Of a stretch of 64,000 bases of DNA, positions 10,480 to 22,094 are shown one piece after another; the first letter of the stretch is position 1, and each line of letters starts with the position of its first letter. This DNA is from Cylicocyclus nassatus (lineage: Eukaryota; Nematoda; Chromadorea; Rhabditida; Strongylidae): contig CATQJL010000316.1 in assembly GCA_958299035.1 (NCBI GenBank), forward strand, positions 12,432,347 through 12,496,346, written 5' to 3'. The translations under genes were made by a program, and so were the position numbers. The notes beneath the pieces are model-generated. The model searched no databases. It saw only the letters and a program-made list of their open reading frames with translations, and was not told where the DNA came from.

Positions 10480-11660
10480 GCTTTACGTAAGTCAGGGATG
10501 TTTTCAAAACCTTATTCGTCAGCTGAGAAGGAACTACCTATGGAGACGATTACTTCGCAAATACGATCAAGGGTCGCATAGGTCTTTAGCACCCAAACAT
10601 GACGCCCTTTGCCGACAAGCGGATCGGGTGGAGTTCAAGTCAGTTTGAGAAGTAATTAAGAAGAAACAAGCTCACAGGACCTGGCAACGCTTTTACGCAA
10701 ACGATGACTTCCGTTGTCGCTAACTGGAGAGCGAAGCAGTAACCGAGGCAAATGAGGCACACATAAGCTTTACGAAGAAACCAACTGGCTGCTGGCACAG
10801 TGGCGGTCCGAGAGATCTCTTGTTTCGACAAATTTTTTTGAGTGAACAGGGTTAGCCGCATCTTTCAAGAAATTCCAGGATGCTTTCCGAAATTCTCGGG
10901 CAGATAACCCCAAAATTTGAAAAAAGGATGGGGGCAACCACAGAGCTGATTCAAGTTCCAAAAAAAGTCTGAAAAATCATTTTGATTGTCAGCCAAATTA
11001 TGGAAAAACAAGGGCAAGTCAAGACAGCTCAACATACCCATACCCTGATGTCACACGATGAAGACTATTGAATCATCGATGCGCATAATCGAAATATCAT
11101 GGAAGTGACTCCAAATCAGTGGTGAAAGGACGTGAACATCAAGCATTCATGCCGTATTATCAGTAATGGAATGTCATGAAAAGCGGATTCCGTTTCATTT
11201 CGCCTTTTTTGGATTAAGAAACAGCATTCGACCGAGGGCCTCAGGGCTGATTTGCTGATCTGCTCCAGTTCATGCATGTACATCAAGTATCGGATTTAAC
11301 GCTTGTGCTTTTCATATAGTGCATGATACGAAGGTGAGGGACATTTGACTAGCATACTCTTTTCTACGTGGATGACGTAGAGTTAGCAAGCGGATAGGGA
11401 CAGCGATTTTCTAGGTTGGGAAGGCAACTGAAAGATGGCAGAGGCGTCTAGCCGAACGGTTTGCACTGAAGCTGGGAGAGATGAGTACTGAAATGTAGGG
11501 AGCAAATCGACGTAATAATCAGCATTGACGTGCTAAAGAAAGTCATCCTTTCATAACACCTAGGTGAGGACCGGATTGCGAAACACAGATCACGCGCTCG
11601 CGAATGCGGCTTGACTAAAATCTTTTACGGTACAGGAGTACTTTGCGACCTTTCGACAAT
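10480..11660 (+). pseudogene. Decayed LINE reverse-transcriptase fragment
   Basis: Translation needs several frame changes. Recognisable pieces are SSAEKELPMETITSQIRSR near 10510-10575, TAFDR near 11220-11233 (RT motif A region) and YVDDVELAS near 11365-11391 (the catalytic Y-x-D-D box), followed by QLKDGR / RRLAER-like text at about 11430-11470. This order matches non-LTR reverse transcriptases common in strongylid genomes. No intact frame remains. It is a different LINE type from the RTE copies at 12.7 and 37 kb. Confidence 0.55.
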
Positions 11661-12267
11661 GACCGCAAATGGAAAGTTTATTGGACAGCGGCACGACTTT
11701 TGTACGGCATGGGTCCCCCATTGGTACCACGGTGCTGTGCCTCGCATTCTTACTTGCCTTTGACGCCTTTAACGCCTTTCTCCGAAAGCATCCCAGTCTT
11801 AGGTGTGCTAACGCAATAAAGGCAGCAAATGGGCTGCGTTGCGGTTGCGATGACCTATATAATATCAGACTTAGGCTATAGTTCTACCGCGCATATAAGT
11901 TGCTGTAGCACTCTAACTTGACGCAATCAAGCGTCACTTCATGCGCAATCAGTGCTGACTGCGTTCAAGTTGGAGTCTCTGGGCAAGCCAGAACCCCTCA
12001 CTCCGCACTTTGTTCTCCTCCTCACATCCTTTATGCGTGATCTGGCAAACATTACGTATTGGAGATAGGAAATTACGCTATACCGCTGAACCACCTCTCC
12101 TAGGCAAAGTATAAAAAGCTCACACTACTGCTTAAAACAATCGTCAGAACAGCACCCACTTCAAGATCTTCTTATACTCTTGTGTTGGACACAGGATTAG
12201 CATCTCACTCAAAAGTGGTTCTTGCCTTGAGTCCATCTTCATCTGCCCTACCTAAACATTATTGAGT

Positions 12268-12312
12268 GAACTCGAAAAAGCTTAAGGTTGGACTCGAAAA
12301 AGCTTAAGGTTG
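12268..12312. repeat. Two tandem copies of a 22-bp sequence
   Basis: actcgaaaaagcttaaggttgg occurs twice back to back. No function is apparent. Confidence 0.7.
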
Positions 12313-12699
12313 GCTTTTGAAATCCACTCAAAAACTGTATCTGTTTACTGCTTCACCTCTTCTATGGAAATATACTTGCTGATATACGAGTACATTGGTC
12401 AGGTGGCTGTCGCTAATTTTCTCTGATAATTTTTGTTTTGAAACACCAGTGCATAACAGTTAACATAACAGATTGGACGGTCAACATAGTTTCTTTTGTG
12501 TTGCCAACAATATTCGCACAAAATGTACCGTACGCCCTACGCGCAAGTCGCAAGTAATGTCGCCACTGTCGCCACGCATGACAGTTGTTTTGCATAAATG
12601 TTGTTGCCGCCACAGGGGCTATCCTAAGCACCATACCCACTATAAACCCCCCACTATGGTCCGCCGACTCAAACGGCGGCGGCGCTAGGTGTCGAACTG

Positions 12700-13450
12700 C
12701 AATATATAGCTTGGGAGGCCCTGGTAGGGGCCTTAGGGGTTCAGCGTTTCCGGTTCTGGCCGGGCCTAGCTAGGGGTATCAGGCCAAATCCCCGCCATCC
12801 GGCCTTTGATCGTTAGGCGGTCCCCGCTCCATCGGGGTTAGCAAACGCTCCGTGGAAATCAAGAGTAGCCCTAGTAAGCCTGCTTTTGTTACGGAAAACT
12901 CCTACTCGATCAACTAGAAGAAGATAAAGAAACCCTGCACATTATGTCTCGCTCACAGCGACGAGTGGTAGCAAGATCGATGACAGAGCTTTCAGGAAGC
13001 CTTTCGAATTAACAAAAACAACATGCTTTCCCGGACAATACCATAGAGATTGCTTCATGTTCTACACCTACAACGCCAGGACAGCACAAACGCCGACCTC
13101 CACGCTCTTTCCGACGCTGCAGAGCACATCAAGTACCACATCGTCCCTGCAGAGAACAAAGACAAGGAAGAAGGACGTGCGACAGATGAGTGATGGAATC
13201 CTCATCATTTGTGAAGAGAAAGTTCCATCACGAAAGGTTGATGGCCTTGGTTTTGTCGTCCACCCATATATCGTCCATCTCGTCGGTTCGCATGAGATCC
13301 TGTCCGCGACTAGCCATCCTTCGACTACGACCTCTACGTCAGGGGACCATCAGCGCGATAAACTGCTACTTCCCAACATAAGCAGCTGATGACTCAGAAC
13401 TAGGTGCATTCTATGAAAACATGGAAGAGGTCTTCCACAATGAGATTACA
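12700..13450 (+). pseudogene. RTE-type LINE, 5' fragment with endonuclease start
   Basis: The frame at 13057-13389 carries YNARTAQT, KKDVRQMSDGILII, EEKVPSR and GFVVHP..VHLV.SHEIL, typical of the N-terminal apurinic endonuclease domain of nematode RTE elements. A frame shift moves the continuation (LAILRLRPLRQ, then a run like ATDESELGAFYENMEEV) to the next frame at 13300-13440. The GC-rich upstream part (12700-12900) resembles the 5' leader of the second copy near 37190. The rest of the element (RT) is absent, so it is 3'-truncated. Confidence 0.75.
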
Positions 13451-13749
13451 ATTTATGGCTACTTCAACCGTTGGGATGTTTCTAGAAGAAGGTTATTGAT
13501 GTGCATATCTCTTTTTTCAAGTAACTGTGACATATGAAAAGTGTTTGCTTTACCCAGAGAATGAGTTTGTTGACGGCATTTGTTACAGATGTTTTTAAGG
13601 GAGATTTGTTTCGCCCAACCAAAGCCTCCGATATGTGGTTTTAAAGTAGCCACAAAGTAAAATGTCAGGGGTGAGGTACTACTATACTTTGTTCATCGGG
13701 CAAGGAGTTCTCTATACTTTTCTTATTGTCTTGGTAGATCAAACCGTAC

Positions 13750-14932
13750 TTCTCTTATATCTGTAGTTCCTTTCCAAGGTAATTTAGCATTGGTGAAATC
13801 AACGAGCATATAGAACCTAAGCATAAAATTTGTTGTTACAGACCACTTTCTCAAAGCTCTAACCAGCTCTCTACGTCTTCCTTCCTACTGTGTTCTTTTC
13901 CCAAATGAGACGCAATCGCGGCATATCTCGGTGTTCCTCTGAAAGGCGCTTTCTTTCTGGGTTGTAGCATCACATTCTGAAAGTTCATTCTCAGGGTTTG
14001 AAAACCTCTCACATGTATAATGTTGAAAAAGTTAGTAATTATAGGTAGGAAAACCTCACATTTTTGTCCACAAATCTCCGACACATTCCAAAGTCTAGCA
14101 GGTAGAGTTTTCGAATATCTCCCGTTTCTGGGCGTCCAATGGCAAAATTACCTGGCTTTACATCCCTGCAATAGAAAATGCTCGGGCATTCAGTGCTGCC
14201 ACATCGTGAGGTAGTTGTACGGCGTTGGGCTTTGTATTTGACTAACAAGAAAATTTTTTTACGGAAATAAGTTGTGTTAGGACATCCCAAAAGTTTTGCC
14301 CATTTGAGCGCTCTTCGAAATTTACAAAAACTGGCCGACGAGTAATTTGGTTTGCAAACAACAAACCTGTGCAAAAATCCTGCCCAGTGCAATTCTTCTA
14401 AGGCTTCCAAGCATTGAATTGCACACCCAATCGCTGGGCCAAGAGACAGATGTTTATCAGGACCAGTTTTCTTCGCTGCCTGGGAACTACCCATTAGTGG
14501 GTAGTATGGTGCAATAATTTCAAACCTGCAGCGATTTTCCCAGCAATTTCATTACGATGTAGTTGAATGTATCTGAATGACCCTTGTCTATTAAATCAGC
14601 CATATGCACAGCGTGTCGAGCTTGAAGACGTTGCATTACAAGCAATTCAAGACGAAGAAGCTGAACAAGGGTTTCTGGCGTTTTCCCGAACCGATATGAA
14701 CTGCTTTGTTACCGGGACTTTTTCATTTATGCTCTCTGCCTTCAATGCGTATTTTTTACCCTTTGCATCTTTTACCTACAACACAACGGCATCCGATGAC
14801 GGCTCGAGCCGATTTTACACGTACCTTATACACAGCTCCAAATGTTCCCTCTCCGAGCTTTTTGATCACCGTATACTTGCCAATAGTCTTGCCGACTTCG
14901 AGTTGAACTATCACAGGGGTAGACTTTTCCAT
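13750..14932 (-). CDS. TTBK/casein-kinase-1-like protein kinase, N-terminal seven exons
   Basis: Exons on -, in order: 14932-14825, 14775-14713, 14660-14526, 14479-14367, 14165-14055, 13956-13864, 13816-13750. All have GT/AG and consistent phases. The ATG at 14932-14930 opens MEKSTPVIVQLEVGKTIGKY, then the Gly loop LGEGTFGAVYK (residues 26-36). YALKAE carries the ATP-binding Lys. HWAGFLHR joins across an intron to DVKPGNFAIG (catalytic loop HRDxKPxN), then LLDFGMCRR (DFG), FRGTPRYAAIASHLGKEHSR (CK1-type activation segment) and WFYMLVDF..AKLPWKG (C-lobe). No domain other than the kinase is visible. The remaining C-lobe exon was not found; the probable last exon is at 4485-4629. No lesion is visible in these seven exons. 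Confidence 0.85.
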
Positions 14933-15234
14933 CTGCTGTACCGACTCGTAGGAATCCAACTAACAAATGAAGCCGCTTTCTTTATACCCAACAGCATGGA
15001 GCACTATCAGTTTTATTTACAAACACTTCATCACCCAAAGCCATACAAAGCGAGGTGGAAAATGCAGAATAATTCTTGCAAAGATGTGGCTGATGCAGTC
15101 TGCCGGTACTCGCTGAGGAAAGAGTAATATTTTGCGTGATGTTATCATGAAGATTTTAAAAACATTCACGACAATACTACCCACCGGTGGGTCGTACGTG
15201 CTCTGCCGTTTCGGACAATACGACCCACCTTGTA

Positions 15235-16230
15235 TTAGGTTGATGCATAATTCCTGCACCAAAATAGGTACAGACCGCAATAACTCGGAGTAATCCTATA
15301 TCCCAAGTAGGATTCGATATATCATTTGATAGCGCAAGCCTAGCTCTACAAGATAGTGCTCAAATATCTACACCAGCTTTGATCCACGCGAAGTCTTGAG
15401 CCAAAAACTGAAAAAAACCATGCGTCCGAAAACCTTAAGACAGATCTTTAAAAAATTGTAACTTCGTTCAAAAAGCTTATACAAATTTTCTTTCTTGCTC
15501 ACGCGTAGACGTTCCACATAAGACATTTATCTATGCGGTTGCTGTATTTTTTTCTCAACTAGACGATGAGAAAACGAAGTTTTTCATGTTTTTTCCAAAA
15601 CAATGCTGAGATGTTCTAGCACTGACAGATGCATACTATAGGACCTTCAAAGTGTGAATGTGAATTTTCAGCTCTTTAGAGCAGCTGGTTTACGAGAAAT
15701 ATTGAATTTTTAGCAACTAGGCAAGAAAAATTTGGATAAGGAGAGCTAGATTCGTTATTTCTCGCGAACTAGCAGTTCTAGAAGGCTGAAAATGTAAAGT
15801 TTCATTGCTAACGGCATGTACTATACAACTGTTAATACTAGAACATCTCAGCACTAATTTGGCAAAAACATGAAAAGCTTCAAAAAACTTCGTTTTTTCA
15901 TCGCTTAGTTGAGAAAAAAATACAGCAACCGCATAGATAAATGTCTTACGTGGAACGTCTACGCGTGAGCAAGAAAGAAAATTTGTATGAGCTTTTTGAA
16001 CGAAGTTACAATTTTTTTAAGATCTGTCTTAAGGTTTTCGGACGCATGGTTTTTTTCAGTTTTTGGCTCAAAACTTCGCGTGGATCAAAGCTGGTGTAGA
16101 TATTTGAGCACTATCTTGTAGCTAGGTTAGCGCTATCAAATGATATATCGAATCGTACTTGGGATATGGGATTACTCCGAGTTATTGTGGTCTGTACCTA
16201 TTTTGGTGCAGGAATTATGCATCAACCTAA
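15235..16230. mobile_element. Mariner-type foldback element, about 1 kb
   Basis: Inverted ends ttaggttgatgcataattcc sit between TA duplications (15233-15234 and 16231-16232). The two arms are near-complementary for about 400 bp each (15235-15630 and 15835-16230), leaving about 200 bp of partly mirrored centre. No transposase frame. The termini resemble mariner ends. This places it with the elements at 25873 and 34980, but its arms are far longer. Confidence 0.8.
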
Positions 16231-16246
16231 TATAATAGTTACGAGC

Positions 16247-16310
16247 AGGGCCCGGCACGAGGTTGTCAAAAGGGGTTTTTGAAAACGAATTCCCCTTTGA
16301 CCCAAAAACT
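16247..16310. repeat. Solo end of the hAT-like MITE family
   Basis: cagggcccggcac at 16247 is the terminus of the 5444-6196 element. It is followed by a local hairpin (tcaaaaggggtttttgaaaa ... ttcccctttga). I did not find the other end, so this copy is partial or diverged. Confidence 0.4.
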
Positions 16311-16480
16311 GATCCCATTGAATGCGTAGTGAACACTTCATCCAAATTATTGAAGAAAAAAACAAAAACAAATTTAAAAAAAAAAACTGTAAAACTGATT
16401 ACGCCCAATTCGGTGCTTTCGCAAATGTACTTAGAGATTTCTGCTGTTAGTTTGCGATAAACAGTGATGACTTTGAACAC

Positions 16481-18440
16481 TCCTGGAGAGGCTCCTGCCT
16501 TTTCAGCTGTCTAAACAACATTTTATAAAGATTTATGTGCTAATTAGCAAGAAAATTGTGCTAGAGCGAGAGCGCTGAGTGGCACGTCTTCAGCTGGCTT
16601 CACTACAATTGTGCGATTCTCATATTCTTATGAATTCTCCACTCCACTTTCCAGCGGAGTGGAGAAAAGAGGAGGGAAAAGGTAGGAACAGAGTAAAAAG
16701 CTGTAAATGCTAGCAAGTAAGTGACGAAGTATCAAAAACGTCGATTATAGGATCCAGCGACGCCGTTATCGATTGGAGCACGCTTTCCTCCTTAGGAAAC
16801 GGGGCTGCTGAAGTTATTTTCGGCTCTGGGAATGAGGAGAGGAGGAAGTTTGAAACCAAAATGTCAAGATATGCTAAGCTTTAGGTGTAGAGCAGATTTA
16901 TGTAAAAATTTTGAGAAAATTATGTAAATTGAAAGTTTTGCCAAGCTTGCTTGTCATTAGATTGTCAAATCACAACCTAATTTGGAAAAAAGTTGGGCAC
17001 GCTCTTCATTCACATAAGTTTTCCATAATTTTTCATACTTTGTTCTTTAGTCCTACTGCGCATATACACACCAAATCCCGCACGATTTCGTCACCTCTGC
17101 ATTGCAAACGAGCCATTTTTTAATTTTTTGGTAGTGAAAAAAGCTTGCCACAACCTTCAGTCACACGATGTTTCAATGAAACTTCTCAGTTGACCCCTAC
17201 GTGTTCATGTAAGTACCAAGTTTCATACCATATCGTCGTGTGTGGTTGCAAACTAGCCATTTGAACTCACATCTTCAGTAACCGTTTGAGCAAAATTTTC
17301 GGAATAAAATGCTTGTTACTCCTTCAGTTCACATACGTTTTTCATAATTTTTCGTTGTTTCCGCTAGCCTCTCTTAGTCCGCTTACGGAATTGTGCCATA
17401 TCATTACGCATACACTGAGAACTAGCCAAGTCTGTTGTTACAAATGGCATCGTTTAAGCGACGTCGCGCGTGCGGCATATTAGCGACGGTGTGGTTTGAC
17501 GCGCGCGAACTCCAATGGTTGCCGGTTGAGGCACATAACATGTTAAGATAAGCAGAGGGCATGAACTACCAATTTCTTCCAGCGCTTCGCCGCGGACCTT
17601 CAAAAAACGATCTCTCCTTTGCTTTTTTACCAAAAACGATTTCGAACTTGTCGTTTGCCGCCCTCGAGCTGGATCCTGGTTACGAGATCAGGTCACAATA
17701 TAAATTCTTTTGAGCTAACTTGTATCATACATCATTATGTTTGCACTAGTCTATTATATTCTGAGCAAGACTACCGAATTTCGAGCGAGGTTTGCTCCAG
17801 AGACGCAATGCGCTGCTATCTTATGGATCTTAGAAAGCATGATCCCGTTTTGCCTCTGCCCCTAGACAAGTAGAATACAAACACTAATTACCCCCGAGGC
17901 TCATTACTGGAGGTGTGATGAATGTGTCAGTGCTGGAAACTGAGGGTTTAGGCTCCGGGAGGAGTTACCTCCCTTCGCGCTCAAGTTTTGTGCCTCACAG
18001 AACCCTCCGGTGCTAAAGTGGCACGGCGCCACAATAGGGGGATGGGGGGTGGCGACAGATACATGACTCGATGCCATAAGTAACACTGCGGCAAAAGTAC
18101 GGGAACTAAAGTCTCTACTGCTTGACGTCGCGGCGTCGCTTCGTAAAAAATCGTGACTCCTGACCCGTACCCGGGGTTCATATAGTAAATAAAGTAGGGC
18201 AGATTGGCTAGGGGTGGAAGGGGGGAGGGTTTCAAATGATATGAGATCAAGCACGTGCCAATTGATTATCCATCGTTTGAACAGACTTCTAATGTCCTTA
18301 AATTTTTTACTTTGAGTATTTGTATTTTACCTAAGTGCTTTTACTTGAGTGTTGGATCTCATAAATTTCAAAAAGGCGCCGATTATTTTTTTTGTAATAC
18401 AATCTTATGAACTGTGTTCCAAGTTAACTAAACCTACATT
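16481..18440. other. Gene-free stretch
   Basis: AT-rich DNA with scattered short open frames and no recognised domain. Repeated cacataagtttt / caaatttt motifs at 17000-17350 suggest old repeat debris. Nothing else can be supported. Confidence 0.4.
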
Positions 18441-18449
18441 TGAAACCTG

Positions 18450-19620
18450 TGAATTATGTGCGAGTTCGAAATATTCCAAGTATTTCTGTGTACACGATTG
18501 CTATCTTCTGTTTGTAACTGATATGTGAACTACCATGACTAATTCTATAAAAGTTTAGATCGAAACTATCAGTTTTGTTGTATTGTCGGGTGACTATCTC
18601 ATTATTGGTAATTCCAATATTGAGATCTAGATTACATTTATGTGTGTTTATCTGTGCGGTTTTAGGTCTGATTGTGTCAGGTAGCATCTCAGGTGTCAGG
18701 TAGCATCTCTAAAATTTCTTCAGCACTATAACTGTGTATAATGAGGATGTCATCCATATACCTAAAGGGGTTGGAATATATTTCCATCTGTGAACTTGTT
18801 TAGAGCGTAACTGCATTCCGGGTAGGACAATGTTGAATCTGCAATTATCGGGCTGGCATTAGCAATACACTTGGTTTAAGTAATCTGTTTCCAAGTGTAC
18901 AGTAACTGTCATTAAGTATGTAATCTATCAGAAAGAAATTGCCTTGTATTCTGTAGTTTCTGGCATTTGATTTTTTGAGGATGTTGGTGTCGGTCTGTTC
19001 CCTTTGATAGTTAGATATTCAAAATTTGCATTACGAAAGCATGTCTCTAGGATTTTTCTAACATTATCCCTAATGGTTTTATGTGATATGTTTCTAAACA
19101 TGTAGGTAAATTCTCCGGGTAGTAATCTCAAATTGTTATCTTGAATATCTGTAAGATTGTGTGATATATCTATGTTTGTATAGACCAGTAAGTTTGTAAA
19201 CAATTTTTGTTTTAACACGTTATTGGCGTAATTTTTGAAATGGGTACGTATATGCGTTAGGAGTTTGAGCAGCTCGATGGCGATTGGTTTAACACTACTG
19301 CTAGCCGCTCCGGTAGTAAATCTGAACTTAATGGGGTTTTTATGAAGTTTAGAGATGTAATAAATTTTGGGGATGTGGCTTTGGCTGAAAGATTTCATTT
19401 TAAGAGCTTTTATCTTGCCCATATGTTGATTCAATATTTCTTCAATATCAAGGTCGTCTCTAATCTGCTATATAAGGCTGTTTTGCACATTATTGGTAAT
19501 TGGTCGAGGTATTTGCATATGTTACAATTATCCTTGCAATTATTGCCTTTATGTGATGTTCCGAAATTCAGCAAGTTGTATGAGCCGTTTACCAACGCCG
19601 CTAAAAGCATCTAAGACTTG
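18450..19620 (-). pseudogene. Penelope-like reverse-transcriptase relic
   Basis: On -, the open frame 19434-18928 reads SHIPKIYYISKLHKNPIKFR, then SSSVKPIAIELLKLLTHI, matching the palm entrance (PKLHK.P...F) of Penelope-like RTs. Further on, FRYMDDILI (complement of about 18748-18766) is the catalytic box, and LDLNIGITNNEIVTRQYNK..SFDLNFYR at 18600-18500 matches the downstream RT region of that group. Stops and frame changes separate these parts. No GIY-YIG endonuclease is visible. The assignment rests on motif wording alone. Confidence 0.6.
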
Positions 19621-20660
19621 ATGCTTGATTCTGAATATTGTCTTAGGCCTAGATCTAAGGCAAGTAATGGCTTCATCTCTACCAGAGGGAAGGTTACTCA
19701 AAGGTTTCGGAAGTTTTGCCTCCTAAGGGCGGCACTCCCAAGGAATAGTACTACCGGGAGCGTAACACTTACCCTCCCATGCCATTGACTAGTCTCATAT
19801 TTGTGCGTAAGACTATGTAAATGGGTCACAAGAAGGTGTGACTAAGTGACTGAGTGCAAAAAGTAGAAAAAAAAAAAGCTCAAATCCACCAAGGAGTAAG
19901 CTAATACAATCTAACCCCCTTATGTTTGATAGCTAATCAGTATTTAGTTAGCCTTGGGTTTTAAGTCATTAGTTTAAAATGTTGACGAAGTTGTGTATGT
20001 GATTGAAGTCCCTGTAGATAACATGCTATATTTCCAATTGCTTGATGATTATGACCGTATATAGATGTGTTTGTGACCTATAAGTTTTGGTTGAGGAAGT
20101 TCGATCATTTTGGTCATTACAACTCTGCTCACGGTGCTGCTGGTTTCCAGACTGGACTCTATCGCCTTTTACCTTGCATTCTAACGTTTTTGGTTGTTTT
20201 CTAGTGTTGCTATAATTCAGTGTAATTCACTGTTCGTTCTTTGCGAATTCTTGTATGAGAAATGGATAACGGGACACTAGTTTGATTTCAGAATGCATCC
20301 TTATCGCGTTGAACAATTTATCGAAGGATATAAGCGCATATTATGCAAGTATATCCGTATCATAAATATACCATTATCAATGCGTAAAGAGTTTTCTCTA
20401 ATGCTCGAAGATTTCGTTGTTATTGTGGGATGAGTTTTACTAACAGGAACTTCTTTTCTCATGTAACAGCTATTTTAGTTATGATAAAGACCGCGAACAT
20501 GAATGCAAGTCTCTAAGCTGGCCGAGGCCAGCTGGTATATGTGCAAGTACCATGTGTTTGCAAGTACGTGTGTAGAGTAGGTTATCTTGTATTATCTTGT
20601 AATTAGTCAAGACTGTCTACAGGCAAAACTAACGTATAAGTTCTGACGATACTTCACCAG
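19621..20660. other. Gene-free stretch
   Basis: It includes a GC-richer patch (19630-19800) that may be the 5' region of the Penelope-like relic on -. Beyond it I see only AT-rich DNA with no open frame of note. Confidence 0.35.
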
Positions 20661-21189
20661 TTTGGAAAAGAAAGTTTGGTGAATTCAATCGTGAGCACCA
20701 GACAGTACGAAAAGACGCTAAGGAGAATCAGCTGTGTAACGTGGTTATTTTGCGAAGGTGTAATATGTGTTGTTTCAGCTTGTTTTTGCGAAATCTCATC
20801 AAGAAAAAGTATCGTGAGAAGCAGAAGTCCCCGATAGACATGAAGATAAAGCAGGGAAGGATCGAGTTACTTGGTGTAGGCGTGGTGACTATGTCGAAAT
20901 TATCGATTACAGATTTAAGAAGGACAGTCTGGTGAGTGGAAAGTTTACTATTTCTTGTTCTTATTGTACAAATTCTGTTAAAGGCTGGTAAACTTCCCAT
21001 AGGGCCATTGAGTTTCTGGTCTTGAGGAGAATAGAGAGAACTGAAAATGAGAGTCATTCTGAAGTTGTCGTAAGTTCTATCCTGCCAATTTTATATGTGC
21101 GATAAAACGTTTTATTGCAGAATCGTGGTGTAAAACTTTTGAATGCGGATTCGGAATCAAACCCTAAAAAAAGTAGTCGTAAGGGCTGA
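20661..21189 (+). CDS. Unrecognised host gene, last three exons
   Basis: Exons 20661-20931, 21003-21069 and 21121-21189 join with GT/AG borders (acceptors cttcaccag, cccatag, ttattgcag) and matching phases, ending at TGA 21187-21189. Together they encode about 135 residues, rich in Lys/Arg: FGEFNREHQTVRKDAKENQL, then RNLIKKKYREKQKSPIDMKI and IELLGVGVVTMSKLSITDLR, a Glu-rich middle and a basic end (KKSSRKG). I recognise no family. Introns of 71 and 51 bp are typical for the organism. Upstream exons were not identified. It could still be an expressed fragment of a mobile gene. Confidence 0.45.
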
Positions 21190-21914
21190 GTTACAATATT
21201 GTTTCGTAGTTGCATAGTTGATGTTAAGGAAATAGAAATGTTTGCTATATTTCTTTTCACATATTTGACAAGGTTGCGAGAAGGTGTATTGTTTATAAGC
21301 GCGTTGATGTTGGCAGCAATCGTCGTTTTGCAGGTGACACTTGAAGATAGGATGGCAAGGAAGGAATGCAAGGGCTAAGTAAGAGTTTAAGTTTCACAGA
21401 TTCTGACTTGAAAAACGTATTTTGCTTTCTCGAAAAATCATCCGACAGTTTTTGCTTTATTCTAGACAGTTTTGAAGGGAATCAATTAAATATTACCGTT
21501 TCCATCTCTGGCGAGATTCGATTTGAAAATCTTAGTCTCTTTGACGAGAAAATTATATGTAACTTTAAGGTTACTGTTGTTTTTTGACAATTTTTGTTAT
21601 GTTATAGACTGATTTGAAGGAAATCAATTGTAATTTCAATCATAAAGTCGTTGTTTCTTTTGTCAAGAGTTCTCGGTGCACGCTGCACGCCTGGTTGTTA
21701 GGTCACTTCGCACCTCAAAATGGCAATTGTCGCACTCGAGAATGGTGTCCGCACCTAAGACAATATTGCTATATTGCGAGGTCAGTTCAAGAACATAAGC
21801 ATTTTGCACCACTAAATGAGTGATGCTCAACTCACATCGATTTCACTTTGATTTTTGATGAATGACGACGTGAATGTTTAAATCCTCTATTCTGGAGCAA
21901 AGAAGTTTTGTGAA
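21190..21914. other. Gene-free stretch
   Basis: An open frame at 21366-21587 (+) shows no domain. A palindromic tgcacgctgcacgc lies at 21677. No repeat family is recognised. Confidence 0.3.
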
Positions 21915-22094
21915 ATGAAAGTGCCCAACGTTAAGGAAGGGAGAGAACTCGTGGGAACTGAATTTGCTGTCGATGATCAAGATCATGATGAAGAAGAGGA
22001 TAGTAGAGCTGCGCATGTTCGAAGCACTGGATTTGAGAAGGAAATGATAACGAAAACTCAGGATATGCACTCAATCAACACCGAACCCCTTTGA
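21915..22094 (+). CDS. Small acidic open frame, possibly an exon of a coiled-coil gene
   Basis: A 59-codon frame with ATG at 21915 and TGA at 22092. It contains VDDQDHDEEEDSSAAHVRST, an acidic patch typical of disordered host proteins. The next bases, in another frame, read REVAMLKRQKEQMHM (about 22104-22150), a coiled-coil-like run, so the stop may be avoided by splicing. It probably belongs with the exons at 22937-23454. No family recognised. Confidence 0.3.
   Translation: MKVPNVKEGRELVGTEFAVDDQDHDEEEDSRAAHVRSTGFEKEMITKTQDMHSINTEPL

Noticed and set aside
12700..12900. GC-rich block considered as an rRNA or CpG-island promoter
   Set aside because: It resembles the leader of the LINE copy at 37190 and is followed by RTE endonuclease text, so it is part of the LINE.
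14567..15127. 186-codon open frame on + over the kinase region
   Set aside because: It is antisense to kinase exons 1-3, which have matching splice phases and kinase motifs on -. The + peptide has no homology.
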